From Phlebotomus papatasi (lineage: Eukaryota > Arthropoda > Insecta > Diptera > Psychodidae), in contig NC_077223.1 in the NCBI RefSeq assembly GCF_024763615.1, positions 13,392,001 through 13,456,000 on the forward strand: a stretch of DNA of 64,000 nucleotides, read 5' to 3'. Shown here piece after piece: positions 10,165 through 21,411 of this stretch; the first letter of the stretch is position 1; every line of letters starts with the position of its first letter. A program made the position numbers and the translations under genes. Below the pieces are notes generated by a model. It did not search any database and was not told the origin of the DNA. It was given only the letters and a program-made list of their open reading frames with translations.

Positions 10165-10288
10165 GGCAGTCAGTTCTTGGTAGATGTTTCGCCCATCTGA
10201 CCAAGGAAAGTGTCCATATCCATAGCCCCTCCTCGTGGACGCTGCTGGCGACCAAAGTTAAGGTCATCTTCGGTACTGAGCTACGAGG
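10165..10288 (+). pseudogene. Decayed HDV-like ribozyme
   Basis: The G1-starting strand GGCAGTC and loop TCCTCGT survive. P1 gains a C-C mismatch, P2 is reduced, P4 has lost most of its pairing, and J4/2 reads CTGA instead of CTAA. A short insertion separates J1/2 from P2. Self-cleavage is unlikely. The contrast with the four intact folds suggests those are maintained. Confidence 0.75.
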
Positions 10289-10300
10289 GCGATCGGATCG

Positions 10301-11967
10301 ATGGGATCGATCCTATCTTTCTGAATATTTGAGATTCTTTCCGAGTCAAGCCATCGCTTGATTTGACTTTAAGATGGTTAAGTATCAGTTTTCAAAGTTT
10401 TTGATTAATTGCAAAAACTGCGCTAAAGCTCATTAAACGAAAATTTCAGAAGAGATAAAAAGGTGGAAAGAAGTAATTGTGCAAACTAGAAAGATTACAC
10501 GTAATACAATCTCTAAACCTATAGCTTATTCCTGGTTTGGTTATTCTTTTCCTTCACTTTTTTATTTTAACTAATTTTTTTTGTGGTAAAACTTTTGGGA
10601 TACTCACTTTCATACGTCAATGGCGTTATCCCGGTTGTCCCTATCAGTTTTCTAAAAAACAGTTCGTATTTGATTGTTAATCAGAAGTTTGAAAATTTAG
10701 GGAACTAGACAAGGCCTATGGTAGACAGCTTTACCGCTCAAATTTGTGAGTTATTTGCAATTCTTTTAAGGAATTTTAACAAATAAAATGGATATGAAAA
10801 CATATTATAAATACTCACTAAATATACACAATACACTTTTATAGAACAACTAAGAATAAAAATAAAAATAAAATAGAGAACAGCTTAGGCTGGAAACTGT
10901 TACAAATAGCGATGAAATGTAAATTAAACAGAAATCTTATATAAATTACATTGTAAAAAAAAAAAATTGCAATTCTAGGTAGCTTAGCACTTACAGTAGA
11001 GTCTTATGAATTCGAACGCTCCAGGGTTATTTTTGAGATTTCTCACCTCCCAAATTAGAACGATTTTTTCAAAACTAACGAAATTTATGTGAGATTAAAT
11101 TGTACTTTGAATCAAATTCCCGTACTTTCTCACATGTCTTAGTGGTAGCATACTTCCTTTTTATTTTATACGATCATAATGTATGTAAACATTCAGGAAG
11201 CAGCACATCCAGAATACGAATTTTTTAACATTTCCCCACAATTGGCATTTTGAATCCAAACATCGGCGTCGTTCGAATTTGAGAGATTCAGATTTGAGAG
11301 ACTCTGCTGTATATGCAGATTTAAATGAATTAAACTAATAAACGATACTAATTAGGACCTTCAATATAAATATCGTTTTTTGTTTATGTTTGGATAAAAA
11401 ATTGAAAAACATAAGTTGTTCACTGACTTCACATCATTTGATATATTTTTTTATAAAGGAAAATGTTAGTTGATTAAACAAAAGTCAAAAACACATGGTT
11501 TATACCGCCAATGGCGGTTAGAAACTTTGTTTTTGAAAGTAAAATAATGGCGTGCTTTAATTAATTAACCGGTGTGCAACATCGCTGTTGTTTTTCCACA
11601 TTACTTCTTGTCCACATGCCAGAGTATACACACATTTTCCACCACCCACCCTTCCGAAGAGGAACATGTCAAAATAATAAACGCGGAACAGAAAATTAAT
11701 TGAGGACAAGAATTTTCGCTGTGGAATTTTTGTCCAAAACTATCCACCCACTCTGTGACAACGCACAATCCCTCTCCTGTGAACAGCTATAGATATATAG
11801 GGTAGTTTCTATGAGAAAAGCACATAAAGTAAAACAAATTAACAATTAATGACCTTACTGCTCTTGCCTACTCCGCATTCTGTGTGTATATGTGTCTTTT
11901 TTTCTTCACAGATGTAGCCAGTCCAAATGTCAAATTAGGCCTTATGATCAGTTTCCACAAAAGCATA
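10301..11967. other. No gene seen
   Basis: AT-rich DNA without long open frames, transposon ends or RNA gene features that I can support. Confidence 0.4.
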
Positions 11968-12394
11968 GGGTAAGTGTGCCAAATTCCGGCTAGCTTGCAA
12001 TTTCGGCCATATTTTTTGTTCTTCGAATTTCCAAGAATTTTTAGTTTTTGCATACTCTTGAGATTGAACAATGCAAAAAATAACAAAAAAATATCGCTTC
12101 GACGAACACGATGACCTGAAAAAGACATTAGAAGAATTCCTGAAGGGCAAGGAACTATAAGAACGAAGGTGGCCGGAATAGGCCACCAATGCTATGTCTA
12201 ATTTTTTATTCATTTTATAATGTATTAAGAATGATTTTAGAGACAATAAAGATGATAAACTGTCTGCAAGTTTCCAAGCAACACTCCTTATAAAAAAGTA
12301 ACAAAAAAGTTCAATTTTTATTAACAATATTACATTTCAAACTTGAGACTTTGACGCTTGCATGCAACTATGCCGAAATTTGGCACACTTACCC
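11968..12394. mobile_element. MITE with GGGTAAGTGTGCCAAATT ends (copy 1)
   Basis: The left end GGGTAAGTGTGCCAAATTCC and the right inverse AAATTTGGCACACTTACCC are each flanked by TA (11966-11967, 12395-12396). The word GGCC(G)AAAT recurs inside, at about 12003 and as GGCCGGAATAGGCC near 12171. It is 427 bp and non-coding. Open frames that cross it on the minus strand are not conserved in the 12934 copy. Confidence 0.8.
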
Positions 12395-12592
12395 TACCTC
12401 AGTTGAAGTTGCTGAAAGACTTAGTACTAAGTCACATTAACGGTGAAAAGGTATGCGGTGAGGGCTTCAGACCCCTATGGCTTAACTGTTTTGAATTCTT
12501 AATAAGCTAAAATCTTGGGAACATTTTTAATTAGGGTTGCATACTAAGGAATTTGGTCTGAAAAACTTCATAACTATTTTTGGCACTATCTT

Positions 12593-12752
12593 CACTAGTA
12601 AAAATAAAAGGATCCCATTGATCCTTTTGCATGGATCAAATTAACATATTCTATTATGATAAATGTGCATTCAGAGTTCGAAATTTGATCTATCCTTTGC
12701 AAAAGGATCAAACCTGAATCAATTTGATCCTTTTATTTTTGCCAGTGCAGTG
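12593..12752. mobile_element. 160-bp MITE with CACTRGYAAAAATAAAAGGATC ends
   Basis: The terminal inverted repeats CACTAGTAAAAATAAAAGG and its counterpart (complement CACTGGCAAAAATAAAAGG) enclose further inverted GGATCAAATT and AAAAGGATC phrases, so the whole folds back on itself. The CACTR ends recall Chapaev/CACTA-type elements, but no clear target duplication is visible. It is non-coding. Confidence 0.65.
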
Positions 12753-12933
12753 TTCTTTTTACGCATTTGCTAGATTTTTATTTTAATATATATTCTAAAT
12801 ATTTTTTTAAATCCCTTTCGTAAAGCAATCCCAATCCTCTAAAATGAAGTTTTAGGATTTAAAGAGTTGAAAGCTCATTGGGACCAAATATAAAAAATGT
12901 TAAAATAAATAAAGATGATAATTTCAATATTTA

Positions 12934-13984
12934 GGGTAAGTGTGCCAAATTTCGGCATAGTTGCATGTAAGCACCGAAGTCCTAAGTTTGAAATGCAATA
13001 TTTTTAATTCATATTGATATTTTTTGTTACTTCCTTTTCGGGAGGGTTGTGTGGAACCTTCAAGACTAGTTTATCATTTTTGTTTTCTTTAAATCACTTC
13101 CTAAAATATTGAAAAATTAATAAAAATATGGACATTGCTTTGGGTAGTATTTCGGCCGCTTTGTGTGAAATTTCGGCCACCTTTTTTCTGACCACATTTT
13201 GTGACGCAACGGATAGAAAATTTCAAAACGTCAAACGGAACGAGTTTAATATTTAATTTAATACGTTTATATGACTCACAAGCCTTGAGATCTTCCGTGT
13301 AATTTGTCCTGAAGACCTCAAGAGTAGCATCTCAAATTTACGCGCAGATTCCCGTAGCAATTTGCACTTCCTGAACTCTTCCAAGGCCTTTTCCACATCA
13401 TCTTTTTCATAGAAGCGATGGTTTTTTTTCTCTGGACATTGTAGAATTCAGAAATTGAAAAAGGAAACATAAAATGAATAAGAAATTTAGGAAAGCAAAA
13501 GATGTGGCCGAAATAGGCAACACTACCTCACTGTAGAGACGCTCACAAAGTATATACTTTTTTACGCGAAATACAGGATCCAGCTGGGAAATTTCACCCG
13601 AAATTTAAAGATTGATTCACTATTAACATAAACAGAAACAATCTTTAATGAAAACTAATCAATTTTCATGAAAAACACCGAAGGAAAACCTTCTGCACTT
13701 CACCACAAATCACAAGACTGCTAGAGACACAATCGATCTGTCACATTTTTTGTAAGACTCTTTCCACACTGAGTTTTTACAACACAATTTAAATTCAAAT
13801 TATACCTATAATTTAACTGTCTTTGTGTTAATACATCCTAAAATGAATAAATATTTGAAAGCAAAATGAATTCATTGACTATTCGAAGATTACATACATA
13901 ATTTTAATTAATTTATTTGCATGGCCGAAATTATACTCAAAGTGGCCGAAATTAGAAGCTGGCCGAAATTTGGCACACTTACCC
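12934..13984. mobile_element. MITE with GGGTAAGTGTGCCAAATT ends (copy 2, full length)
   Basis: It is 1051 bp, TA-flanked (12932-12933, 13985-13986), with the same termini as the 11968 copy. GGCCGAAAT or its complement occurs repeatedly (about 13150, 13175, 13507, 13923, 13943, 13961), clustered toward the ends like transposase-binding sites. The body aligns along its length with the 17516-18581 element, in which these words read GTCCAAAT instead. Confidence 0.85.
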
Positions 13985-13986
13985 TA

Positions 13987-15374
13987 AGCATGATTTATTA
14001 AGTTTTTTCCGAGTTTAGCTCAAAAATTTAAAGCAATGTGACATTTACAAAACAAAGGATTGTAAATTCTAATTCGGCTAATGACCGATTTATGGAATCG
14101 AAGCTTATGAAGATTGCTCTCAAAATTGAATGATATACTTTTAACATTAAAGCAACATCTAGATTAGGTGCCCTTGTGATAGATGGTGTGTGGTAAAAAT
14201 CCATTATTGATGTTGATTGTCGCGAGTCACGGTGGAGGGATGACCTCTGAACGGCTTGTGACACTTTTACCTTCCATTAACACATATCCATTGCTGTCAA
14301 CTTCGAAAAAGATTTTCCTTAATCTCTTCCATGCAAGTACACTGAAATTTTATCAACAAATAATTAAATCAATAATAAATACGTCCCCTGTTGATTTTAC
14401 TCTGATTACATTAATTATCACAGCATGTTTAGAGGAAAATAAGAACTTCTAATTATATTGCACTTTATTCCAGAAACTTTTGAAACTAAAATCTTGTTTT
14501 TGTTAGATATTTCTACAATCTATTTGAGGATTAAAGTAGATAACACCCTCCAATGATTGAAAAAATATTAAAGTGTGAATGTTATAAAATATTTTTGTTG
14601 GAAGAATTGGGTTTTATATATAGATTTTCATTTACATACAGTTGTTTAATTTATTCGAGAAATTTTATTTTGGATTTCATACAAAAATGTATTTTGTATT
14701 TATATTTTTAGTTTTCACGGTTTTCACAATTATTCACCACAAAGTGATACATTCAAATTCATAACAATGTCATTTTCATTGATTGCCAATTTTCGAAATG
14801 ATATAAAAATACTTTAAATATTTTAATAGGAATGAAGTTGATTTTTCGATTCGAAAATGAGAGAATGTTATGTTTGCAATCAATATTTCTAGAATAATAA
14901 AGCAAGACTTCAATTTTCTACTACAAATAGCTCCTCATGGACCTCTTTAATTATCCAAAATTTAAATTTCATTTTATTCATTTATTTTTTTTTTAATTTG
15001 TGCGTGCTGGAATGTATTTAACATTAGTAACATATTTGCGCACAAATAAAAAGGGATAGAGAAAAGTGGGACTATTTTGAGCTGCGGGCCTACACATATG
15101 AATTTTCACATATTATTGACAAATGGACTTCAATATAATATTATTTAAATAAGCAAAACAATTATGAATCAAAATTCAATTATGGCAAGTCCCAGCTTCT
15201 TTTACAAATATGCGAAAACATCGTATATTAATACATCAAACCTCCCCCTATTGAAGACTATATGATGCGGCCACGACAATGGTGGCCGGACTTTCTGGTT
15301 ACTTGTAGTGCGGTGACCTTTCAAATAAATTTGTAGTGAGAAGACGGATAAAGAAATCAGTAACATTTACTTAA
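13987..15374. other. No gene seen
   Basis: AT-rich sequence. Short overlapping open frames on opposite strands (14028-14264, 14183-14452) lack motifs or a repeat partner and are not called. Confidence 0.4.
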
Positions 15375-15609
15375 CACTAAATCTACCGACCGTTTTTGGT
15401 CGTGTTTCGGTCAAATGACAAACCGCGGTAGGGTAGGATATACTCAACAAATTTGTCTTGGAAAAGAGTAAAAAATTAAAATATGAATACTGAAAAATAT
15501 ATTACAAGCATATTTTAAGAAATTCATAAAGTTTGATTGTGACATTTTACCTTTTAATAATGTGATAATTTTACATCGGTCTTTTGACCGGGTCTTGGTA
15601 GTTTTAGTG
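15375..15609. mobile_element. piggyBac-like MITE with TTAA target duplications
   Basis: The ends read CACTAAATCTACCGACCG and the inverse CGGTC...TGGTAGTTTTAGTG, each flanked by TTAA (15371-15374 and 15610-15613). TTAA duplications are diagnostic of the piggyBac superfamily. It is 235 bp and non-coding, so it would depend on a transposase from elsewhere. Confidence 0.75.
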
Positions 15610-15998
15610 TTAATCAATTGATTATCGATTTTGAATGACAGAGCCGAGTTGGAAATTTCGAGACATTTCTGACCAAATAAAATTTAAGCTAATTGGTTAA
15701 TAAGTGAGACCTTCAAAGTGTTTGAACTTTTGACCTTCAATAATCCGAAATGGTGAATTTTTCGACCGTAGGTATGTTTAGACGAAATATTCGCTGTGCT
15801 ACCTCTATAAAATATCCAAAAATAATTGAAAATTCTTGAACAAATTTTGAGAAAAACCAAATAACATGATTTTGGAGGGGATGAAGAGGATAGTATAAGT
15901 AGGTATTAGTATTCGTATTATAATTCATGTATCAAGAAATTTTTTAACTAATACGTTCATATGAAGACACCTTCATAATCATTTTCAACCGGTTATTC

Positions 15999-16195
15999 TT
16001 ATTGGGGTCGCGGGCCCATAACATCCAAATTAGCAGCCCACGCTTGTCGATCCTCCGCCACTTCAGGAAGATGTTCGGGTTCGATTTCAAGGTGTTCCAA
16101 GGCAAAATCCTGAATTTGATCCAGCCACCTTGTCCAAGTCGAAATCGAGGTCGTCTTACAATGGCTTCGATAGCTTTTCTGGGTAATCTTTCTGA
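15999..16195 (-). pseudogene. Non-LTR retrotransposon ORF2 C-terminus (fragment)
   Basis: Read on the minus strand, this ends in a recognisable LINE tail: a W-L-D-Q-I segment, then E-V-A-E-D-R-Q-A-W-A-A-N-L, then a stop at 15999-16001. One base is missing just before the W-L-D-Q segment, shifting the frame after R-P-R-F-R-L-G-Q. Such tails are typical of RTE-like and related insect LINEs; the clade is not certain. The 5' truncation fits target-primed reverse transcription. Similar pieces lie at 25.7, 26.7 and 40.1-40.5 kb. Confidence 0.7.
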
Positions 16196-16245
16196 CGAAT
16201 TTCCCACTGCAACCCCTTTGGTATTTTGACAGCGTCTCTTATAGT

Positions 16246-16325
16246 GCTTCCAAATAACCGGGTTTTTAGGATAGACGGTTAACCGGCTTTTATGGCTCTG
16301 AAACCGGTTTTAAACCGGTTTCAAA
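16246..16325. repeat. AACCGGTT-rich repeat
   Basis: Several ACCGG palindromes (AACCGG, GGTTAACCGG, AAACCGGTTTTAAACCGGTT) lie within 80 bp. There is no second copy in the window and its role is unknown. Confidence 0.5.
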
Positions 16326-17515
16326 TTTAGTATCACAATATGGAATTTTGAGAAATTTTTCAGAACTTGAACTTTAATGTATTATTTAACACATAAATAT
16401 ATTCTTTTTCTCAGTTAGTTTAGGACTTATATATTTTACTGCTTTATTTTGTATTTAAAATAGTTCAGAAAATTTCAGAGTGCAGGAAAATTATTGAGAG
16501 TTTTTCCAAAAATATTGTACGGTGGAAAGCTAATGCAGTGTAGACTTCCGTAAAATAACCATTTTTTCATGCTATTTATTTTTCTTAAAATAAAATTGGC
16601 TATAAACGTTGTCATTTTTGAAAATCTTTAATAAGGAATTATTTAAAAATTTTATTCTAGATCTTGGAAAATGAAGAAAAAATATAGAATTACTAACAAA
16701 CCAAAAGAGTTTTCCTCTTTATTTTTAAATTCCTATGAGTAGTTTAATCTTCTTCAACTTAAGTTTAGAAAACTTGAATCGTGAGAGAAAAATAATATTC
16801 GGAAAATTATGAAAAAAAGAATATTGGAGGGATAGTTACCAAGATTTATCGCTACCTTATATTCGTTATAAAGTTTTTTATGTAAAATCTTGTAAAAGTA
16901 TTGAAAAACTTATTCTTTTTCCAGCAAAAAATCCAGATTTTTCGAACGGAAATGGTTTCTAAAGTTAAGGTCTATTTCTTAGATCATTCTCTACAGAAAA
17001 CACACCGATGCATAATTTTTGGTATTATATATCATGAGAATCATGATTATAATTTACATAAATTCACAAATAATTTGATAGAAAAAATCCATAGACATTA
17101 AAAATAAAAGGTAAACTTTTTTTTTGTTTTTTACTCCATTGGTTGAGAAACTAATAAATACCAGAATATGATAAAAATTTTACAAGAATCTTATGTAACA
17201 ATCTTGGTGAATTTGGGTCTAATGAGATATGTATTTAAATTAAAATATAGCAAGATTCAATAAAAATCTCTATGAAAACAGGGAGATGTAAACATCTAGT
17301 TACTTTTCCACATAAAACAATATTTTACAAGATTGTACTAAATCGTTTACAATTTTTTTCTCAATGTACAATTGATTTTTTATTCTTGTAAATATTTAAT
17401 TAAGGTGTAAAAGATAAAATATTTTCAAGTGAAGAAGTCCTGAAATAATTTCCGATAACCTTTAAGCAAATAATTCTTTTCAAGAGTGGAAGAAACGTAA
17501 CAGGAATTCCATTTA
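16326..17515. other. AT-rich region with a decayed inverted-repeat element
   Basis: About 16850-17380 shares phrases with the 1438-2656 element (ACAAGATT, GTTACTTTTC, ATAAAAATTTTAC) and is probably a diverged relative. No gene was found; the 66-codon frame at 16901 lies inside the repeat. Confidence 0.4.
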
Positions 17516-18581
17516 GGGGAAGTGCTCATAATTTTGGACAGTCTGCATATAAGCATCGATATCCTAAGTTTGAAGTGCGATATTTTCAATACTAATTGAC
17601 TTTTTTTGTTACTCTCTTTTCAGAAGGGTTGTTTAGAAACTTAGCAAGCAATTTATCGTCTTATTTTTATTAAAATTAGTTTTAATACGTTTAAAAATGA
17701 ATTGATAAGTAGAGGTGACCTTGGCTCTTATTTTGGACAACTTGGTTATTAATTTTTACAACTTGTCTGTAAATTTGGACAGATAATCCGCCTCAACAGG
17801 ATGCCCATTGTTCTTCATTTGATGAACCAATCTTACCAAGTCCTCTTCCTGTTCATGTAAGGGAAACGTAGAATCTCACAGAAGCCCGGAAACTTTCCAT
17901 ATCATTCATTAAAGTGAGTTGACTTCGGTGCTCCAAGTACGTGCGGATTCGCTCATTCCCTGACCTTTCCGGGAGCCTTTCAAGGCATTTCTCGCTACAT
18001 CTCTTTCGTAGAGATGATGCTTCTTTGTTTCTCCAGGCATTTGTCCAACCTAGTCATCACAAAAGCTAAAACTTCACGAAATTTCGTGAGAAAAACACCT
18101 GTCCAAAATAAGAATCATCACCTCACTGGTGAATGTCTTAAAAAATTTCCCATTTTTCACACGAGAAATATAATTCACAAGGCAAATCTCACTTCAGGTC
18201 AAATGTACAAATCATCAGTAACGTGAATCAACACAATATTCAATGAATATTCAATAATATCACTCAAAAACAGCGAACAAACTTTGTTAGTACTTCACCA
18301 AAACTAAATAAGACTGAAGTAAGCCACGAAGTTCTGTCATATTTCTCGTAAGCAATTGCTCACACTGAATTTTCAACAAAGCAATTTCAACTCAAATCAT
18401 ATTCAAATTTTAACGTATTTAGTGTTAAAATCTTCCAAAAAGAACAAATATTTAGATAGAATTCATTATTCATCAAATATTGGAATAAAAATCCATCATT
18501 TTAATCAATTTATTTTTAGTGTCCAATGTTATCCTCAAAGTGTCCAAATAAGAAACTGGACAAAATTATGAGCATTTCCCC
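17516..18581. mobile_element. MITE with GGGGAAGTGCTCATAATTTT ends
   Basis: It is 1066 bp, TA-flanked (17514-17515, 18582-18583). The left end GGGGAAGTGCTCATAATTTT is inverted at the right, ending ATTATGAGCATTTCCCC. The word GTCC(A)AAAT or its complement recurs near the ends and centre. The body aligns with 12934-13984: for example both have a CTAAGTTTGAA segment about 60 bp in, a TTTTTGTTAC segment, and a right end with three words separated by TAT-CTCAAAGTG and AGAA-CT. Confidence 0.85.
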
Positions 18582-18583
18582 TA

Positions 18584-20856
18584 CTACTATCCTTCATATA
18601 TTATTAACATACTGCCATACTACAGATTACACTTATTAGAATCATATTGCACTTCATGTTCCCTCCTAAAGTCAAGGAAATATTTTGCAGTGTATCTTGA
18701 TTTTCAAGAAATAAACTAAAGCTTAACTCTTTCGTCTCTTTTGGGACGAGAGTACCCAAAGCAGCATATGAATGTTCTGTGAAAAACAATGTTTTTTTAA
18801 GTATTCAGAACTGATAAAAATGCTATTTTTGTGGATGATTACAAACTATAAGGATGTCCAAATGTGACATATTTTTTGTAGGACCTAAATTAATTCCTGA
18901 GCTTAAATATTTTTGATTAAAAATTGTGAAATTTGCTTGCAGCATATGCTGCGGTCTGGAAAGAGTTAAGAGAAAATTTTAAAATTTTGGAAGGATCAAA
19001 GCTTTTCTAAATAGCGAAATAAAATCGAATTATTGTTTCGTGTAAAATCTTTCAACAAATGGCCCTAGAATATTTGAAAAAGTTGCAATCAAAATTAATT
19101 AGAAATCCCTTAAGTCTTCATAAAATCTAGAAACAATATCAGTTTTAGCAGATTTTACTACATTTAACAGTGCTCTTCCTTGATGCCAGTAACTTTTGGT
19201 ATTTCTTATTAATTAAATAGTCGGGGAAGCATTTCGCAATTCCAGATGTTGACTTGCTCTGAAATGTGGAATATAAATCCTGAGAGAGAATTAACAGTGT
19301 CCAAGAGACTTTTATCACTTGCTGGAAACTCTTGAGTAGCAGCAAGTGGTTAGTAGTGAAAAAGCAATGAAAATGCCACAATTATTTTTCTACTTATTTC
19401 TTTTATCCTACCATTTGCCAAGTTTTTTTTTTGGAAAATTGTATTGGAAATGGTACCAAAGAAAAAGAATGTGTTACAAAGGCTACAAATTTATTCAATT
19501 ACAAAAGCTTTAGTATAGGAATTATACTCACATGTCCTGGAAGTCAATGGGGTATTGTTCTGGGTGGCAGGAATTGCAGACACTCTTCAAAAGACGTGTC
19601 AATTAATTTGGGGTACTTATTTGGGCTGATAGTGGCCTTGGATGCGTTCCCAAGAGATGCTTCTCCACCAATTGTTTATTCAATTTGGGGGTTGGGGATG
19701 GAGGTGAAACTAGTCAATATTGAGACGGGTGATTGCTATAGCAAATAACAATGAGTTTCGAGAAGATAAACAAAAGCGTTGATCAGAGAGCTCAATTTTG
19801 GTGACACAGTCACGTTCTTGAATTCCCAATTTATTTGTACACAATAAAATTTGCTGAAACAAATAGACGAGGAATATTATTTGGAATTTAATTTTCATTT
19901 TTTTTTAGCTTCAATCGCTTCGATCTAGATCATTGCATGATTTGTGTTTTGAAGCACGAAAGTCGGGCGAAAATGAACTATATTCTATGAAAAATCAATT
20001 TGGAAAATTCATCATCCCTCAATGCAATGTAGAAGAACCTAGACCATTTTTCTCATCCTAAGCTCCATATCATTTGTCTTTCTCATTTTGATCACCCCCG
20101 CACTTGGCGTGTCTACGCCACAATACAAAGTCAAAACAGTGAAAGAGATCCAAAGGATAAAAGGTAGGGATGGAATAAATAGCTTGAATACTCTGGCTTG
20201 TGTCGTGCTCTGAATAAAAAGATTATATATAAAATGGTTGTATGTCTGTGATAGTTAAAGCTAATGGTGGTGCATTGAATTGGTCCAAAACGGGGATCAT
20301 CCCTAAAGCACCTCCTGTTTGGCAATTCTGGAGCTTTACCACCCCCCCTATGAATCTCATGCCAGCACGTTTTATTTTCCATTCGTGTTTTAAAAGTCAA
20401 AAACTAAGTAAAGAAAAACAAAAAGCTAAATCGTGGGGTTTAATAGGAGTTTAGTGGTGATTACGAAGGGATTCGCACAACCATTTAACCCATTGTACTT
20501 TTCCCAACTCAACACGTATGCTCCCTATTAACTAAGGTTGACGGTTAAAGCAATATTGCTGTAACTCGTAAGATTATTTGCAAAATTGTCACGAAATTCA
20601 AAGACTGTAGCAATTCCACAGAAGGAATATTCTCCAGAATGTTCCATCTCAGAAATATTCTAATTTTAAATGCTTAAATGTCCAAACTTACGGGGTTTTG
20701 ATCATTTCTCCGTCAGTCTGCTACCAGCAAGGGCGTAATCAGGACTTTAAGTAGGGCTAAATTGGAGAATTATCCCCAAAAGAAACAGTTTTCGAACGCA
20801 AAAACAAGAGTTTTTTTTTAAGAAATTGCAAAAAATACAATTTTTATTAATTTGAG
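18584..20856. other. No confident gene
   Basis: A single-copy region. The longest open frame (19431-19748, plus, 105 codons) lies in a somewhat GC-richer block but has no recognisable domain, and no splice context or second copy supports it. A minus-strand frame at 20131-20400 is likewise unsupported. It could hold regulatory or intronic sequence of a host gene outside the window. Confidence 0.3.
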
Positions 20857-21077
20857 TTTAGGGGAAAGTGGCCTGCCTTTGAATGCAGAAGCTTCTGAAT
20901 GCTTCAATTTTTCTCTTCTTTCCCAAAGCTGAAATTCTATTTTGTTGATCGAAGTTAATAGAAAATAGTTAATATTAATTTTAGTTCACAAAATAGAATT
21001 TTTGTTTTGCGAAATAAGAGAAAAATTGTAACATTCAAAGGCTGCCGCATTCAAAGGCAGACCACTTTCCCCTAAAT
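20857..21077. mobile_element. Short MITE with GGGGAAAGTGG ends
   Basis: The left end AGGGGAAAGTGGCCTGCC is inverted at the right, ending GGCAGACCACTTTCCCCT, with TTTGAATGC and GCATTCAAAGG directly inside. It is flanked by TTTA/AAAT sequence consistent with a TA target. It is the same family as the outer element at 775 and the one at 53950, with the inner word changed to TTTGAATGC. Confidence 0.75.
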
Positions 21078-21142
21078 AAAAATTTTAATATCATTTTTAA
21101 GAATTTTAAGAACTGTACTTCGAGGAAACTCTGTTTTCGTTA

Positions 21143-21373
21143 ATGGTGCTGGAGCTATTCCACTACACTGTTCTTAAATGCTTTTGCATTATCGGCTTTT
21201 CTGTGTGTAGGATCCTGTCACGACTGTCTTGCCCAGTCCTTTTCGTGTTCTGAAACCGCCAAACTACCGTGACAAGAACCAACACAAAAAAAATTTGATT
21301 GTGGAAACACTTGAGAACAGTGAAGTTCTAAAAAACATGTCCATTTTCCAATGGAATAGCACCATAATACATC
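21143..21373. mobile_element. Palindromic MITE, ATGGTGC family (copy 2)
   Basis: The ends AATGGTGCTGGAGCTATTCC and the inverse GGAATAGCACCAT enclose arms with TGCATTATCGGCTTTTC and, inverted, GAGAACAGTGAAG. It corresponds to copies at 3963 and 45137. It is non-coding; the minus-strand frame at 21218-21412 extends past it and is not conserved. Confidence 0.65.
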
Positions 21374-21411
21374 ACTGCGCTCGATTTTAAGGGTTTTTAC
21401 GTATATATACA

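Larger units (their letters stand above)
8710..10300 (+). repeat. Ribozyme-ORF repeat unit, copy 1, with downstream partial copy
   Basis: The layout is promoter (8715-8859), 104-codon ORF (8946-9260), HDV-like ribozyme (9333-9450), AT-rich spacer (9457-9965), then a second partial unit (9966-10288) that starts mid-ORF and ends in a decayed ribozyme. The core is nearly identical to the cores at 24.3, 31.7 and 37.5 kb, whereas the spacer matches those of copies 3 and 4 only in islands such as GGGTAATTAAAAGTCAATT. The linker found upstream of the promoter in the other copies (AATGTCCTGCATATTT...) is missing; the 8618-8695 palindrome stands there instead. Confidence 0.85.

Noticed and set aside
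8710..10300. Endogenous deltavirus-like agent
   Set aside because: The ORF product is acidic and lacks the basic coiled-coil character of delta antigens. The unit carries a DNA core promoter, and no second ribozyme on the opposite strand or rod-like self-complementarity was seen.
11868..12327. Two overlapping minus-strand open frames
   Set aside because: They cross the boundary of the 11968-12394 MITE and are not kept in the related 12934 element.
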